NCBI GenBank assembly: GCA_963922875.1
Contig: CAWUJH010000002.1
Span: 186,001 to 250,000, forward strand
DNA: 64,000 nt
Reading direction: 5' to 3'
Source: Ketobacter sp963922875
Lineage (GTDB): Bacteria; Pseudomonadota; Gammaproteobacteria; Pseudomonadales; Ketobacteraceae
This document shows, one piece after another, positions 26,935-36,025 of this stretch. A model generated the notes under the pieces. The model saw nothing but the letters and a program-made list of their open reading frames with translations. It searched no databases and was not told where the DNA came from. Made by a program: the position numbers and the translations under genes. Positions within the stretch are counted from its first letter, which is position 1, and the number at the start of each line of letters is the position of its first letter.

Positions 26935-27804
26935 CTACAGTTCTATGATTTTGATTTGTGCTGCTTGATTGGGTGGAACTGGAGTTGATTCTTTCTCAAC
27001 AAAATCATTTGGATCGGTTCTTACGAAGCCGTCTTCCAAATTATTAAAGTCGAATAAGTTTCGGTCAGCTAATTGGGAAGGGGACACATTAGTCAAGGCC
27101 TTAAGCATGTTATACACCGCTTGAGGGTGTTCCTTCTCCATATTTGCAAGCATCGCTTTGGTAGCTTGTCGTTGGAGGTTTTCTTGGGAGCCGCAAAGGT
27201 TGCAAGGAATGATCGGGAATTCGCGAGCTGCAGCGTAGCGCTTGATGTCTTTCTCTCGACAGTAGGCTAATGGGCGAATCACAATGTTTCGCTTGTCATC
27301 GCTCAGTAGCTTTGGAGGCATCGCTTTTAAAGCTGCTCCGTGGATCATATTTAGAAACATGGTTTCCACTATATCATCCGCATGGTGACCAAGAGCCACT
27401 TTAGTAGCGCCAAGAGCATTGGCTGCATTGTAGAGAATGCCTCGTCGCATTCTGGAACAGAGCCAGCAGGTTTTCTCTCCCTCAGGAATTTTTTCTTTTA
27501 CGATGGAATAGGTGTCTTTCTCAATGACCTTATACTCGACCCCTAATTCTTCTAGGTATGTTGGGAGTACGTGTTCTGGGAAGCCTGGCTGTTTTTGATC
27601 CAAGTTGACCGCGATGATGCTGAATTCTATCGGCGCTACCTTTTGCAGGTGCATCAAAGCGTCTAGCATTGTATAGGAATCGGCCCCTCCAGAAAGGCAG
27701 GCCATAATCTTGTCGCCATCCTGGATCATTGAGTAGTCTAAAACTGCTCGACCCACTTCGCGGTTGATCATTTTACGGAGTTTGTTGAAATTCTTGCTGC
27801 TCAT
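26935..27804 (-). CDS. ttcA: tRNA 2-thiocytidine synthetase TtcA, island-type copy
   Basis: A 289-residue TtcA-family enzyme that makes 2-thiocytidine at position 32 of some tRNAs using ATP and an Fe-S cluster. The PP-loop (CLSGGADSYTML) and both CxxC cluster ligands (CWLCSR, CNLCGSQ) are present. It carries SGGADS and GHHADD where typical gammaproteobacterial enzymes have SGGKDS and GHHRDD. It differs in many positions from the broken ttcA to its right, which looks like the native type. It lies back-to-back with that fragment and is probably a rescue copy carried by the island. A TtcA-like subfamily with a different substrate is the alternative. Confidence 0.85.
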   Translation of the reverse strand: MSSKNFNKLRKMINREVGRAVLDYSMIQDGDKIMACLSGGADSYTMLDALMHLQKVAPIEFSIIAVNLDQKQPGFPEHVLPTYLEELGVEYKVIEKDTYSIVKEKIPEGEKTCWLCSRMRRGILYNAANALGATKVALGHHADDIVETMFLNMIHGAALKAMPPKLLSDDKRNIVIRPLAYCREKDIKRYAAAREFPIIPCNLCGSQENLQRQATKAMLANMEKEHPQAVYNMLKALTNVSPSQLADRNLFDFNNLEDGFVRTDPNDFVEKESTPVPPNQAAQIKIIEL

Positions 27805-27995
27805 TTGGTCTACGTCGTGAAAAAGGGTATATTCTGCCTGAAAATCAGCTGGTTTTCTTCAAAAGAAGGGTCTTCTTTTACAGAAATGGGCGATATTGTA
27901 AAGGTTAAGCGGGTATTAGCATAATAGAAAGGTGAGTAAATACAAAGGGTTAGAGTATTTGCTGGGACTAATTGGGTGCAGGTTATTCAATATAA
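27805..27995. other. Gap between the two ttcA genes, up to the breakpoint
   Basis: It should contain the promoter of the leftward ttcA. No gene is present. The stretch ends with an in-frame TAA (27993-27995) directly before the first codon that is homologous to ttcA. Just past it, AGGATTCCT (28000-28008) is a small palindrome that could be the crossover core of a recombinase. Confidence 0.4.
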
Positions 27996-28757
27996 GGCAA
28001 GGATTCCTACACGATGCTGGAAATATTGCGCAATCTGCAAAAAAGTGCCCCCATTGATTTCGAACTGGTGGCGGTGAATATGGATCAGAAGCAACCGGGA
28101 TTTCCAGAACATGTGCTGCCGGAGTATCTGGATGGTTTAGGGATTGAGTATTATGTAGTGAATCGTGATACCTATAGTGTGGTCAAAGAAAAGATTCCCG
28201 AAGGGGCGACTACATGCGGGCTCTGTTCGCGCTTACGTCGTGGCACATTATATGGCTTCGCCGAAGATATTAACGCCACAAAAATTGCCCTTGGTCATCA
28301 CCGGGATGATATGGTGGAAACCATGTTTCTGAATATGTTTTATGGTTCCAGACTCTCTGCAATGCCACCAAAACTGTTGTCTGATGATGGCCGTAATATT
28401 GTAATTAGACCACTTGCTTATTGCCGGGAAAAGGATATCGAAGCCTTTGCGCAGCATAAGCAATTTCCTATTATTCCCTGTAATTTATGCGGTTCCCAGG
28501 AAAATTTGCAACGACAGAATATTAAGGTCATGTTACGCCAATGGGAGCGCGAACAGCCGGGTCGTATAGAGCATATTTTTAGTGCGATGCAAAACATAAA
28601 GCTTTCACAAATGGCCGATACGAGTTTATTTGATTTTGCTAATTTAACTCTGGATCGCAGCCAGCCTCGTCCTGAATATGAATTCTCCTCTGATAAGACC
28701 GTTGTGGGAAAGACCGCTATCAACGGGGCGAAAAAGCTTTCATTGATTAATTTGTAG
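27996..28757 (+). pseudogene. ttcA: 5'-truncated native ttcA
   Basis: The frame GGC AAG GAT TCC TAC ACG ATG CTG encodes GKDSYTML, the second half of the TtcA PP-loop SGGKDSYTML. Homology then continues to the normal C-terminal region, with both CxxC pairs (CGLCSR, CNLCGSQ) and GHHRDD. Immediately upstream is TAA, so the first 45-60 residues and the first half of the ATP-binding loop are missing. A start at ATG 28014 would give 247 residues without a PP-loop, which should be inactive. The residue pattern (LEILRNLQ, RLRRG, MFYG) is the usual gammaproteobacterial one, unlike that of the intact neighbour. Confidence 0.85.
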
Positions 28758-28860
28758 TGGATTCAGGATTTCTCCACTGGTTTTCCTTAGTTAAAAAATT
28801 CTGGATTGGATGGTTGATCACAGGGTTGCTTAAATCGTTGATTGGCGCTTGGGGTACTGT

Positions 28861-30078
28861 TTGAACTATATCTGGGCTGGGTTCTTTTTCGTCGCGGTTA
28901 TATCGAGCTTTTATCAGTGGTTTCTTGGTGACACTGCGATATTGCAGGCGGTCGTGCAAAGCAGCTTTGAAATGGCAAAGTTGGCAGTAGAGATCGCCTT
29001 GGGATTAATTGGTCTGTTGGCGCTTTGGTCGGGATTGTTTCGCATCGCCGAGCAAGCGGGATTAGTAGCAAAGCTGAGTGTACTGTTAGGGCCCTTGTTT
29101 CGACGCTTAATGCCTGAGGTGCCGACCGGTCACGAGGCCCATGGCGCTGTGACCATGAATCTAGCGGCCAATATGCTGGGTTTGGATAATGCGGCTACGC
29201 CATTGGGTTTGAAAGCAATGGAAGCATTACAGAAACTGAACCCGGATAAACAAACGGCATCAAATGCTCAAATATTGTTTCTGGTACTCAATACCTCTTC
29301 GGTAACTTTGATTCCGGTGACAATTTTTATGTACCGGGCACAATTGGGTTCGGTTGATCCCACTGCTGTTTTTGTTCCCATATTACTCGCTACGCTGGCC
29401 TCTTCAACGGCGGGGTTAGCGAGTGTTATGTGGATTCAAAAAATTCCTTTTGACCGTGTCATAGCAGCTTATCTGGGTGGTTTTCTTGTTTTGATGAGCT
29501 CGACATTTTATGGATTAAGTAGTTTGTCTAAGGCTGATTTGAGCTCGGTCTCTCAAACCTTGGCCAACGGTTTATTGTTGGCAATGATCACGGTTTTTTT
29601 AGGGATAGGTATAAAACGGAAATTAGCCGTTTATGAGGTGTTTGTCGATGGGGCCAAGCAGGGCTTTGACACGGCGGTAAGGCTCATTCCCTATTTGGTG
29701 GCAATGTTGGTAGCTATCGGTATGTTTCGTGCGAGTGGAGCCCTAAATACCCTTGTGCAGGGCATAAGTGATCTGGTGGCCTGGTGTGGACTTGACACTC
29801 AGTTCGTGGAAGCATTGCCCGTGGCCTTTATCAAGCCGTTTAGTGGCAGCGGCGCACGAGCGATGATGCTCGATGTTATGAATGCTCAAGGTGTTGATTC
29901 CTTTGTAGGGCAATTGGCTGCTGTCATGCAGGGCTCCACAGAAACCACCTTCTACGTTCTAACGGTGTACTTTGGTGCCGTGGGTATTACCCGTATGCGT
30001 TATGCAATATGGGCGGGGTTGTTATGTGATGTCGTAGGAATAACTTCAGCAATCTTTTTAGCCTACTGGTTTTTCTAA
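28861..30078 (+). CDS. SpmA/SpmB-like membrane protein with nucleoside-recognition (Gate) domains
   Basis: An inner-membrane protein of about 405 residues with at least ten hydrophobic segments. It resembles a fusion of SpmA (N-terminal half, with GHEAHGAVTMNLAANMLGLDNAATPLG) and SpmB (C-terminal half, with KPFSGSGARAMM and GSTETTFYVL). The function in non-sporulating bacteria is unknown; the Gate domain suggests transport. Starts at TTG 28861 (NYIWAGFF) and TTG 28849 are both possible; the former fits the family N-terminus. It is 0.1 kb downstream of the broken ttcA and is not obviously linked to it. Confidence 0.8.
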   Translation: MNYIWAGFFFVAVISSFYQWFLGDTAILQAVVQSSFEMAKLAVEIALGLIGLLALWSGLFRIAEQAGLVAKLSVLLGPLFRRLMPEVPTGHEAHGAVTMNLAANMLGLDNAATPLGLKAMEALQKLNPDKQTASNAQILFLVLNTSSVTLIPVTIFMYRAQLGSVDPTAVFVPILLATLASSTAGLASVMWIQKIPFDRVIAAYLGGFLVLMSSTFYGLSSLSKADLSSVSQTLANGLLLAMITVFLGIGIKRKLAVYEVFVDGAKQGFDTAVRLIPYLVAMLVAIGMFRASGALNTLVQGISDLVAWCGLDTQFVEALPVAFIKPFSGSGARAMMLDVMNAQGVDSFVGQLAAVMQGSTETTFYVLTVYFGAVGITRMRYAIWAGLLCDVVGITSAIFLAYWFF

Positions 30079-30135
30079 GTCTAAATTGTGCCATAATTCA
30101 CGAGTTTTATGTTTTTTTCTTTGGGTATTGATTTA

Positions 30136-31083
30136 ATGAATGTTGGCAAGGTGGATCTAAATCTATTGGTGTACCTCGACGTATTGTTGCGGGAGCTGAA
30201 TGTCACTCGAGCAGCGGAGCAGTTGGGGATTACTCAGCCCGCTATGAGCAATGGACTGAAGCGCTTGCGGGATCTCTTTAACGACCCATTGTTGATTCGT
30301 TCCAGCGAAGGAATGAAGCCGACGGAGAGAGCCTTAGAGCTGCAGCCAAAGGTTCGTCAAATATTGGCAGACACCTTTTATCTTTTGGAGCCTAAACAGG
30401 AATTTAAACCGCTAGCCAGTCGTCGAGTGTTTCGGGTGATGGTGAGCGACTATGCTGAGGCCACTTTGATCCCTGCCTTGATCAAACATATTCGCAGTGA
30501 AGCTCCCAATATTATTCTCGATTTTTTAACGCCCAGTGACGTGAGCTATCAAGATATGGAGCAAGGGCGAATTGATATGGCCATTAATCGGTTTAATGAA
30601 ATACCACAATCCTTTCACCAAAATACCATCTGGGAAGATAGCTTTTCTTGCCTGGTAAATAAAAATAACCCTATTGCAGAAAACTTTAATTTAAAAACCT
30701 ATTTAAATGCCCAGCATATCTGGGTGAGTAAAACGGGAATAGGTGTTGGGTTTGGCGTGAACCCTGAGAAATCGGGAGGCTTGGGCTGGATTGATCAGGC
30801 ATTACAAAGAATCGGCAAAAAGCGAAAAATAACGATTTTTACTCGCCACTACCAAATGCCTGGATTATTGGCTCAAAATAATGACTTAGTGGCGACCTTG
30901 CCGACCAAAGTGGCAAGAATGCAAGCAGAGAATTCACGTTTGGTTATTTTAGATCCACCGTTTTATATACCTAATTTTGAATTGAAAATGGCTTGGAGTC
31001 CTTTGTTGCATCAGAATGCTGGTCATCAATGGCTACGCCGCTTAATCATGTATACTGCAGAGAGATTAGCTGAAGACGGCTAG
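30136..31083 (+). CDS. LysR-family transcriptional regulator
   Basis: About 315 residues. The N-terminal winged helix is VDLNLLVYLDVLLRELNVTRAAEQLGITQPAMSNGLKRLR, and the C-terminal effector-binding domain begins after about residue 90. ATG 30136 is preferred because LysR proteins of this NodD/PcpR-like type usually begin just before VDLNLL; ATG 30109 would add nine residues. No ligand can be told from the sequence. Its last four bases overlap the end of the convergent ATPase gene. A divergent target gene is absent, as its upstream neighbour runs the same way. Confidence 0.85.
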   Translation: MNVGKVDLNLLVYLDVLLRELNVTRAAEQLGITQPAMSNGLKRLRDLFNDPLLIRSSEGMKPTERALELQPKVRQILADTFYLLEPKQEFKPLASRRVFRVMVSDYAEATLIPALIKHIRSEAPNIILDFLTPSDVSYQDMEQGRIDMAINRFNEIPQSFHQNTIWEDSFSCLVNKNNPIAENFNLKTYLNAQHIWVSKTGIGVGFGVNPEKSGGLGWIDQALQRIGKKRKITIFTRHYQMPGLLAQNNDLVATLPTKVARMQAENSRLVILDPPFYIPNFELKMAWSPLLHQNAGHQWLRRLIMYTAERLAEDG

Positions 31084-33557
31084 TTTCCGAATCCAGCCTC
31101 AAGTAGCATGCGAAGGTGGCGAGGTTGCTCAATGGCATTGGCCTCAATAGCGGCAGTAATGAACTCATTGATACTCGGCAGGTCGTCAAACAAGCCGTTA
31201 AAGATCCCGCTGGCGTCAGCTTGCAGTAGAATATTATTAAGCATGGTAAAGGCGAGTATTTTATTGCCGATTTGAAATTCTATCCAACCCAAGGCCATGT
31301 TGATACTGAGATAACGAACCGGGAAGCCATGATCAATGTTGTCATAGAGTAATTGTTTGCAAAGTGTTTTTGCTTGTGCCAGTTCCTTTTTATTGGCTAG
31401 ATAGATGATCTGACAGAATACCCAGCGTTCACGTATGCTCCAGTTTATTGAACGCTCACTATCCAGGTAATAGGCTAGTTTTTCTGGTGGAAGTAATTGC
31501 CGGCTGAGCATTTCCAGCCGGTCATTATCTTGCATAATGCTAGCCAAACGAAAACGTTCAAAAGTAATATGCGCGAATAAATTCATAGAGCCACTATTTT
31601 GTACAGTGACGCTTAAGTGTTTCAGTAAATCTTCAGCTAAAGCAAATTGTTTAGAGCGAATTTTCTCACGAATGGTTGGCAAAAATAAGGCTATCTGAAT
31701 TTCGTTACTTATGCCAATACGCGATTCACCGATGACACGTCGAGTAATGGATTCTGATTGCTCTGGTTGACTGCCTATAAACTGAAAATACGCTTTAACA
31801 ATTTCAACTAATGATCTGCCACCCAATCCATGTGCCATAGTGCTTCGACGCAAATATTGCTCGCAAATTTGCGTGGCAGTATGTAAGTCGTTCTTGAAAT
31901 AGCTCAATCGCGCTTGCACATAAACTGATATTGCCAATCCAAACTCGTTGTCGCATTGTTCTGCCAATCCCTGCGCTCGATGAGCATAATTCAATGCAGT
32001 GGAAAAACGGCGTTCATTGGTTTCGTAATACGCTAAAATATTGTCGATACACACCCGAACTTCCCGTCGAGTTGTGGTGTTATTATAGAGTTTCTTTAAA
32101 CGATTAATACTGTCTTGAGAGACTGTATCGCGCATTAAATCAACCAGAACGAAGAGGACTAGAATGTTGGCTTGCAATTCGTTGTTAGGCTCGCTAGCGC
32201 TGGATCCGCATAATGTGGGGTCCATTTCGAACAATGCATCATAGACTTGATTGAGTTGGCCGGATAAGGTTAGAACCCAAAGCCAAGCGATTTTGACTTC
32301 ATTGAGTTCTATTAGTTGACGATTTTGAGGGTTTTGAATAGCTGTTGCCAGGGTTTCAATGTTGCCGGATTTTAACCAAAATGAAACATGTTGTCGGATT
32401 TGATCATGATAGAAAACCGCCTGACTATGATAGCCTGCAATGCCCAGTACTTCTTCTCTTTGGTTGTGTTCCGTCAGCCAAGTACAAGCCCTGCTCACTA
32501 GGCGGTCATTATTTTCAGTTTTTTGTTGATTGAAGTATTGTAACAGAACGCCACGTATTGTCGGATGAAATTGATAGTATAAGAATTCATTGTCAAATTT
32601 TTGCAGTAGAAAATTGGTTTTTTCCAGGAAGTGTAGTTCTTGTGAACAGCTCGGCTTATTAAGCACGAACTCACAAAGCTCATCATTAAATCGTCCAAGG
32701 AAGGCTGTGTCGACCATCAATTGGCGAATGTTTGGCTGTAAACTATCAATAATTAAATGCGTGAGCTGAGACTGAAGAGCAGTACCTTGTTCCAGAATCG
32801 ATAAACAATCATGGGTTATGTTGTCAGCGTCCATAACCATGCCCAATTGTATGAGCTTGAGGGTGCCGGGATGACCTTTAGTATGCTTGAAAACGAACTC
32901 ATTGACTGACTCATTGATTCTTTGTGGGACAGTGCATGCTAAGAATTCCTCACTTTCCGCGCCGTTAAAGTTGAGATGTTTGGCGTGCAGTACCTTAGGG
33001 GTGATATCGGTAAATGTTCTCAGACGGATGAGGAATTCCGGATCACTGCTGGCGAAAATCCATCGCACTCGACACCTTGGGTTGAACAGCTCGGCTAAGG
33101 CTTGGAGCCAGTCTGCACCTGCTAACGATTCACAGTTATCAATGATAATGGTGATGTGTTTATTAAGGTCAAACAGAGCTTGCTTGAAGATTCCTACATA
33201 AGGTAGACCTTCCGCTGAATTACCATAAGCTGATAGATTAAGAGTGTAGCCGTCAAAATCAGGAACAGCGGTTCTAATGGTTGTCGTCAAACGGTTGAAG
33301 AAGCGAGAGGCGTTATCATCGGCGGGGTGCAGAGTAAGCCAACAAATTGGCTGATTACGTTTGCGGTTATTGTAGTATTGTTGGAGGAGAGTTGTCTTGC
33401 CATTGCCCGATGGTGCTATTAGCGTCGTTATTGAACTTTCGTTAGTATCTTGTAAATATTGGTTTAACTGAGGTCGAAAGATGATGTGATCTATCGATTG
33501 AAAGCTATTGGCTTTGGGCGCTAATTGTTGGTTTACTGGTATCAGTATTCTCGTCAT
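31080..33557 (-). CDS. MalT-like STAND ATPase without LuxR domain
   Basis: An 825-residue signal-transduction ATPase of the MalT/LuxR-LAL type. The P-loop is APSGNGKTTLLQQYY near residue 45-60, preceded by a short leader and followed by a WLTLHPADD strand and IIIDNCESL Walker B. Residues 350-800 are helical repeats of the TPR-like kind. MalT-type proteins normally end in a LuxR helix-turn-helix of about 65 residues, and none is present: the chain stops after LLEAGFGN. The gene converges on and overlaps the lysR gene by 4 nt. It is either a truncated regulator or one that acts through a partner. Confidence 0.75.
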   Translation of the reverse strand: MTRILIPVNQQLAPKANSFQSIDHIIFRPQLNQYLQDTNESSITTLIAPSGNGKTTLLQQYYNNRKRNQPICWLTLHPADDNASRFFNRLTTTIRTAVPDFDGYTLNLSAYGNSAEGLPYVGIFKQALFDLNKHITIIIDNCESLAGADWLQALAELFNPRCRVRWIFASSDPEFLIRLRTFTDITPKVLHAKHLNFNGAESEEFLACTVPQRINESVNEFVFKHTKGHPGTLKLIQLGMVMDADNITHDCLSILEQGTALQSQLTHLIIDSLQPNIRQLMVDTAFLGRFNDELCEFVLNKPSCSQELHFLEKTNFLLQKFDNEFLYYQFHPTIRGVLLQYFNQQKTENNDRLVSRACTWLTEHNQREEVLGIAGYHSQAVFYHDQIRQHVSFWLKSGNIETLATAIQNPQNRQLIELNEVKIAWLWVLTLSGQLNQVYDALFEMDPTLCGSSASEPNNELQANILVLFVLVDLMRDTVSQDSINRLKKLYNNTTTRREVRVCIDNILAYYETNERRFSTALNYAHRAQGLAEQCDNEFGLAISVYVQARLSYFKNDLHTATQICEQYLRRSTMAHGLGGRSLVEIVKAYFQFIGSQPEQSESITRRVIGESRIGISNEIQIALFLPTIREKIRSKQFALAEDLLKHLSVTVQNSGSMNLFAHITFERFRLASIMQDNDRLEMLSRQLLPPEKLAYYLDSERSINWSIRERWVFCQIIYLANKKELAQAKTLCKQLLYDNIDHGFPVRYLSINMALGWIEFQIGNKILAFTMLNNILLQADASGIFNGLFDDLPSINEFITAAIEANAIEQPRHLRMLLEAGFGN

Positions 33558-33856
33558 AACCTAAACTCAAGCGTTCTTTGTTGTTTTTATCGAACGAAAT
33601 GCTTGTCACCAGGTAAGTCAACTTCAAACTAACTCAGTGCTAGGTCAATCCTTTGTTGATGAGCTCCCCCCCTATACTTGCTCACTCTATGTCCATAGTA
33701 TGCCGTTCATCTTCTAAATCTCAAGAAAAAATGACAGAGTTCACAAAAAAAGTTAGGTTTGGCTAAAAAAAAGCCTATTTAATGGAGTTTTTGGTCGCTG
33801 TAACGCAAAAGGCCCGGACAATATCCGGGCCTTTTGCGTTAGTCTTGCCGGTAAAG
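33558..33856. other. Gap between the MalT-like gene and glcB
   Basis: It contains the strong hairpin described separately and an A/T-rich stretch around 33725-33785 that should hold the leftward promoter of the ATPase gene. No gene is recognised. Confidence 0.4.
33801..33841. terminator. Strong rho-independent terminator of glcB
   Basis: AACGCAAAAGGCCCGGA (33802-33818) pairs perfectly with 33824-33840 around the loop CAATA, and flanking T/A adds one more pair. GC-rich core, A-tract on one side and T-tract on the other make it bidirectional. It lies 16 nt past the glcB stop. Confidence 0.85.
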
Positions 33857-36025
33857 CTAAGCTTGAGCTTTAGCCTCCCGTCGACGTCGATGCAAGACAG
33901 GTTCCGTATAACCACTTGGCTGTTTGCAGCCTTCAATGACCAATTCACAGGCAGCATTAAAGGCAACACCGTTGCAGTTCGGTGCCATATTAACGTAGCC
34001 TGGATCGGCTTCATTTTGGCGATCTACAATGGCGGCCATCCGCTTCATAGTTTCCATAACCTGCGCTTCAGTGCAAATGCCGTGGCGGAGCCAGTTTGCA
34101 ATATGTTGGCTTGAAATCCTTAGGGTCGCTCGGTCTTCCATCAAACCAACGTCGTTGATGTCCGGAACTTTTGAGCAACCAACACCATGGTCGATCCAGC
34201 GAACAACATAGCCCAGTATTCCTTGTGCGTTGTTGTCGAGTTCTTGCTGAATGTCTTCGGCACTTAGTTGACCGGCATCGGGTAGCAGAGGAATTGTTAG
34301 AATATCGTCCAGACTGGCTTGTGCGCGACTCGCCAGTTCCTCTTGTATAGTTGCTACTTTCACTTTGTGATAGTGCATTACATGTAATACCGCAGCCGTG
34401 GGAGAGGGAACCCAGGCACAACTAGCACCAGCTTTTGGGTGACCGATTTTGGCTTCCATCATGGCGGCCATCTCATCGGGCATGGCCCACATGCCTTTGC
34501 CTATTTGGGCATGGCCTTTTAAGCCGCAGGCAAGCCCTACATCCACATTCCAGTCCTCATAAGCGTTAATCCACGCTTGTTGTTTCATGGCCGTTTTGCG
34601 AATCATGGGACCTGCTTCCATACTGGTGTGGATCTCATCACCGGTACGATCCAAAAAGCCTGTGTTGATAAAAATGACTCGTTCTTTGGCTTCGCGAATA
34701 CAGGCTTTCAGGTTTACAGTGGTACGGCGTTCTTCATCCATGATGCCGATCTTCAGGGTGTTGCGCTCCAATCCCAGAGCTTGTTCAACACGTCCAAACA
34801 GCTCCACGGCAAAAGCCACTTCCTCAGGGCCATGCATTTTTGGTTTAACGATGTAGACGCTACCTTGACGAGAATTTTGATAGGGGCCTGTTTTTAATAG
34901 ATCGTGCTTGGCAATTAAGGAAGTAACCATGCCGTCCAGGATGCCTTCAGGTACTTCCTCGCCATTGTAGAGAACCGCGTCGATGGTCATTAAGTGACCA
35001 ACATTGCGCACTAACAACATCGAACGGCCAGGTAGAACTAATTGGCTGCCATCAGGTGCTGTGAATGTTCGATCGGGGTTTAAAACGCGGGTGAGAGTCT
35101 TGCCACCTTTATCAAAGGATTCCTGCAAATCTCCCTTCATCAATCCGAGCCAGTTGCTGTAAACAACGCATTTATCTTCTGCATCCACGGCTGCAACAGA
35201 ATCTTCGCAATCCTGGATGGTGGTAATGGCCGCTTCGAGGTAAACATCATTCACGCCAGCATTGTCATCTTTACCGATGACGCCGTTAGAATCGATTTTT
35301 ATTTCGATGTGGAGGCCGTTGTTGCGCAATAAGATGGCTGTAGGAGCCTGTTCTGAACCGCTGTAACCCACAAACTGGCTGTTGTTACTCAATTGAGTGG
35401 TGTTGCCGTCAGTCAAATCAAGTATTAGTGTCTTTTCTTTGATCGAATATCGCGCTACGTCGCTATGGCTACCGTTCTTGAGCGGAGCCGCTTCGTCTAA
35501 GAAGCTTTTCGCATAGGCTATAACTTTGCCACCACGAACGGGATTATAGCTTCTGCCTTTTTCTGCACCGTCGCTTTCTGGGATTACATCAGTGCCATAA
35601 AGAGCGTCATACAAGCTTCCCCAGCGGGCATTAGCCGCGTTTAGCGCATACCGGGCATTCATCACCGGTACCACCAACTGAGGACCAGCGATGGTGGCAA
35701 TTTCCGAGTCTACGTTCTTTGTTTCCACTGAGAAATCCGCACCTTCAGGCAGTAGGTAGCCAATTTCAGTGAGGAAGCCTTTGTATTCTTCCAGATTAAT
35801 CTGTTGGCCAGCATGGGCATGGTGCCAGTCATCAATTTGCTTTTGGATAGCGTCTCGCTTTTCCAGTAAGGCTTTGTTTTTTGGTGCTAAATCAGCCAAT
35901 ATTTTTTCAAACTCAAGCCAGAATTGATCTGCCTCAATGCCGGTTCCAGGTGCGATTTCCTTAGCTACAAGGTCATAAAGAACGGTAGCGATTTCTAAAC
36001 CGCCAATCTTGGTGCGTTCGGTCAT
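33857..36025 (-). CDS. glcB: Malate synthase G
   Basis: A 722-residue monomeric malate synthase, the full family length. It condenses glyoxylate with acetyl-CoA to malate in the glyoxylate shunt or glycolate use. The N-terminal helical cap, the internal alpha/beta clasp (INTGFLDRTGDEIHTSMEAGP region with the catalytic TIM-barrel residues) and the C-terminal plug are all present. It is a lone leftward gene with its own terminator. The glyoxylate shunt fits growth on fatty acids or alkanes, matching the flavoprotein cluster that follows. icd, the competing branch enzyme, is 12 kb away. Confidence 0.95.
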   Translation of the reverse strand: MTERTKIGGLEIATVLYDLVAKEIAPGTGIEADQFWLEFEKILADLAPKNKALLEKRDAIQKQIDDWHHAHAGQQINLEEYKGFLTEIGYLLPEGADFSVETKNVDSEIATIAGPQLVVPVMNARYALNAANARWGSLYDALYGTDVIPESDGAEKGRSYNPVRGGKVIAYAKSFLDEAAPLKNGSHSDVARYSIKEKTLILDLTDGNTTQLSNNSQFVGYSGSEQAPTAILLRNNGLHIEIKIDSNGVIGKDDNAGVNDVYLEAAITTIQDCEDSVAAVDAEDKCVVYSNWLGLMKGDLQESFDKGGKTLTRVLNPDRTFTAPDGSQLVLPGRSMLLVRNVGHLMTIDAVLYNGEEVPEGILDGMVTSLIAKHDLLKTGPYQNSRQGSVYIVKPKMHGPEEVAFAVELFGRVEQALGLERNTLKIGIMDEERRTTVNLKACIREAKERVIFINTGFLDRTGDEIHTSMEAGPMIRKTAMKQQAWINAYEDWNVDVGLACGLKGHAQIGKGMWAMPDEMAAMMEAKIGHPKAGASCAWVPSPTAAVLHVMHYHKVKVATIQEELASRAQASLDDILTIPLLPDAGQLSAEDIQQELDNNAQGILGYVVRWIDHGVGCSKVPDINDVGLMEDRATLRISSQHIANWLRHGICTEAQVMETMKRMAAIVDRQNEADPGYVNMAPNCNGVAFNAACELVIEGCKQPSGYTEPVLHRRRREAKAQA

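Larger units (their letters stand above)
1..27995. mobile_element. Genomic island with GInt-like integrase module and DISARM defence cargo
   Basis: The stretch carries, from left to right, a four-gene tyrosine-recombinase operon, small regulatory and unknown genes, a ten-gene defence operon and a divergent ttcA. It stops where a second ttcA loses its 5' part (27995/27996). The recombinase genes are visibly richer in A+T than the defence operon and the core genes to the right. Integrases sit at one end and point inward, as described for GInt islands. The right border at the ttcA PP-loop codons is an inference. The left border is not seen and should lie at or before base 1. If the ttcA break is unrelated to the island, the right border could instead lie in the 26.6-26.9 kb gap. 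Confidence 0.6.

Noticed and set aside
28014..28757. A functional shorter TtcA starting at ATG 28014
   Set aside because: It would lack the ATP-binding PP-loop, and homology clearly continues upstream of the ATG up to a stop codon.
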